Source of the DNA: Candidatus Omnitrophota bacterium
GTDB taxonomy: Bacteria; Omnitrophota; Gorgyraeia; Zapsychrales; JANLHA01
DNA: 50,249 nt
Direction of reading: 5' to 3'
Assembly: GCA_023247795.1 (NCBI GenBank)
Contig: JAHFFT010000017.1
Location: forward strand, 1 to 50,249
Below are more notes on the stretch, generated by a model that worked only from the letters and a program-made list of their open reading frames with translations, was not told where the DNA came from and made no database searches. The stretch's first letter is position 1. The stretch itself is not shown here.

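Noticed and set aside
1..50249. A series of separate genes with missed stops
   Set aside because: Checked at the domain joints and over the hicBA, G8 and duplicated segments: the frame is continuous and paralogues keep phase, so splitting would be arbitrary.
1..50249. tRNA, rRNA, riboswitch or terminator within the window
   Set aside because: Nothing resembling these was seen; all hairpins noticed are the dispersed palindromes listed.

Overview
The window appears to be the interior of a single giant gene. Reading the plus strand in codons that begin at position 3, I find no stop from the first base to the last: 16,749 codons, with neither end of the gene present. This continuity was read by eye and should be confirmed by machine. 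An open frame this long, made of sugar-metabolism enzyme domains, HEAT/TPR solenoids, FN3 and LysM modules and membrane segments strung together, points to Omnitrophota (candidate division OP3), a phylum known for giant proteins. That assignment is inference from architecture. There are no rRNA or tRNA genes or other taxonomic markers here.

Layout. 1-2.7 kb: helical region with an HD-type hydrolase domain. 2.7-15.6 kb: two diverged tandem copies (units A and B) of a ~2,000-residue block, each with a nucleotidyltransferase-like stretch, a hexapeptide-like stretch and a C-terminal DUF89/ARMT1-like domain. Seven short in-frame insertions sit in or beside these units, and comparison of A with B exposes several as later arrivals. 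15.7-28.9 kb: five copies of a ~150-residue module carrying an HExxxH motif alternate with enzyme-like domains (two CofD/YvcK-like, one CheD-like, one adenosine-deaminase-like, one HAD phosphatase, one inositol-monophosphatase-like). Three of the five copies are almost identical in DNA. 29-33 kb: Pro/Thr/Glu-rich linkers and FN3 domains. 33.2-38.7 kb: membrane segments, GWNLIS-type repeats, a polytopic membrane domain and an HELGH-bearing membrane protease-like domain. 39.4-41.7 kb: mannose-6-phosphate isomerase followed by a ROK-type sugar kinase. 41.7-46.4 kb: transglutaminase-like, TPR and LysM domains separated by paired hydrophobic segments that look like a C-terminal anchor followed by a signal peptide or lipobox. 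46.4-50.2 kb: coiled coil and a HEAT solenoid running off the end.

The only independent genes I can support are a hicB-hicA toxin-antitoxin operon on the minus strand (34.7-35.2 kb). It has its own consensus promoter and ribosome-binding site and lies wholly inside the giant frame, which stays open through it. Two direct repeats of about 690 bp flank it at a spacing of 2,970 bp (a multiple of three), so recombination between them would delete the operon without breaking the giant frame.

The main novelty is a giant coding frame that tolerates, translates and may be partly built by mobile DNA: ~294-bp modules with terminal inverted repeats (one with a 9-bp target duplication), short palindromic repeats, and an antisense addiction module.
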